DNA of 64,000 bases from Erythrobacter sp. WG (lineage in GTDB: Bacteria; Pseudomonadota; Alphaproteobacteria; Sphingomonadales; Sphingomonadaceae). The stretch covers positions 62,001 through 126,000 of the forward strand of contig NZ_JAPFGY010000005.1 of NCBI RefSeq assembly GCF_026586795.1, given 5' to 3'. Both the position numbers and the translations under genes were made by a program. The notes under the pieces are model-generated. The model was not told the DNA's origin. It did not search any database and saw only the letters and a program-made list of their open reading frames with translations. Positions within the stretch are counted from its first letter, which is position 1; every line of letters begins with the position of its first letter. Positions 63,887 to 64,000 of this stretch are shown here, one piece after another.

Positions 63887-64000
63887 TCAGCGTGTCGGGC
63901 GTGTGACGCTTTCCACAGTCTTGTCGGCGGCCGCGATGGTCGCCGCGTAGGCCGCCGGATCGGCATTGCCGCCAGTCAGCATGATGACCGTGTCGGCGTC
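63887..64000 (-). CDS. C-terminus of an unidentified gene (cut by window edge)
   Basis: The last 37 codons and stop of a minus-strand gene: DADTVIMLTGGNADPAAYAAT, then IAAADKTVES. Too short to assign. Lies upstream of btaA in the same direction. Confidence 0.4.
   Translation of the reverse strand, partial: DADTVIMLTGGNADPAAYAATIAAADKTVESVTRPTR

Noticed and set aside
1..64000. CRISPR arrays, rRNA genes, intact transposases or integrases
   Set aside because: No regularly spaced direct repeats, rRNA signatures, DDE transposase or tyrosine-integrase motifs were recognised in any frame.

Overview
The window looks like chromosomal DNA of a GC-rich alphaproteobacterium of the Sphingomonadales, most likely an Erythrobacter/Porphyrobacter-type Erythrobacteraceae. 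This is inferred from gene content (PhyR/NepR/EcfG stress regulation, TonB receptors beside aromatic catabolism genes, BtaA/BtaB betaine-lipid genes, a CPBP protease), not from a marker gene. A perfect 16-bp parS palindrome at 61145-61160 suggests that the right end lies in the replication-origin-proximal part of the chromosome.

Layout. (1) 1-9.6 kb is housekeeping: partial oxyR, rnd, aspS, a histone-deacetylase-like amidohydrolase, an exported TPR-like protein, acpP-fabF-mltG, a 2'-5' RNA ligase-like gene and tRNA-Met(CAT). (2) 9.6-17.1 kb is accessory: an AraC regulator, a lipoprotein, a membrane protein, an exported protein with an internal duplication, an M13 metallopeptidase and a CPBP protease. 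(3) At 17234-17279 there is a mutated copy of the 3' 46 nt of the tRNA-Met gene, followed at once by broken conjugation/phage genes (MobF relaxase C-terminus, AlpA). A third, weaker copy of the tRNA end lies at 40922-40944. The DNA between (17.3-40.9 kb) reads as an old integrative island now loaded with signalling and stress genes: a CHASE3 hybrid kinase-CheR-CheB-kinase operon, an FAD/NAD(P) oxidoreductase, a three-subunit molybdenum aldehyde oxidoreductase (PaoABC/YagTSR type), a DUF2383 protein, a large KatE catalase, a DUF1989 protein, phospholipase D, a lipoprotein, a hemerythrin-like protein, a broken HWE-kinase fragment, and the general stress response core phyR / nepR-ecfG plus a GlsB/YeaQ membrane protein.

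(4) 41-55 kb is a catabolic cluster. A LysR gene sits between a leftward set (TonB receptor, MBL-fold hydrolase, BNR-repeat protein) and a rightward, tightly packed ten-gene operon: flavin monooxygenase, type I extradiol dioxygenase, DHPON-hydrolase-like alpha/beta hydrolase, DUF2218, cyclase, SDR, epimerase, FAH-family hydrolase, cupin, alpha/beta hydrolase. The logic is import, hydroxylation, ring cleavage and hydrolysis of an aromatic compound whose identity cannot be read from sequence. (5) 55-58.7 kb is an iron-uptake operon behind a Fur box: PepSY membrane protein, small membrane protein, TonB siderophore receptor. (6) 58.7-64 kb holds a lone response regulator, a DEAD-box RNA helicase, parS, a small membrane protein, btaB-btaA and the 3' end of an unidentified gene.

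Most long open frames antisense to the listed genes are high-GC shadows and are omitted.
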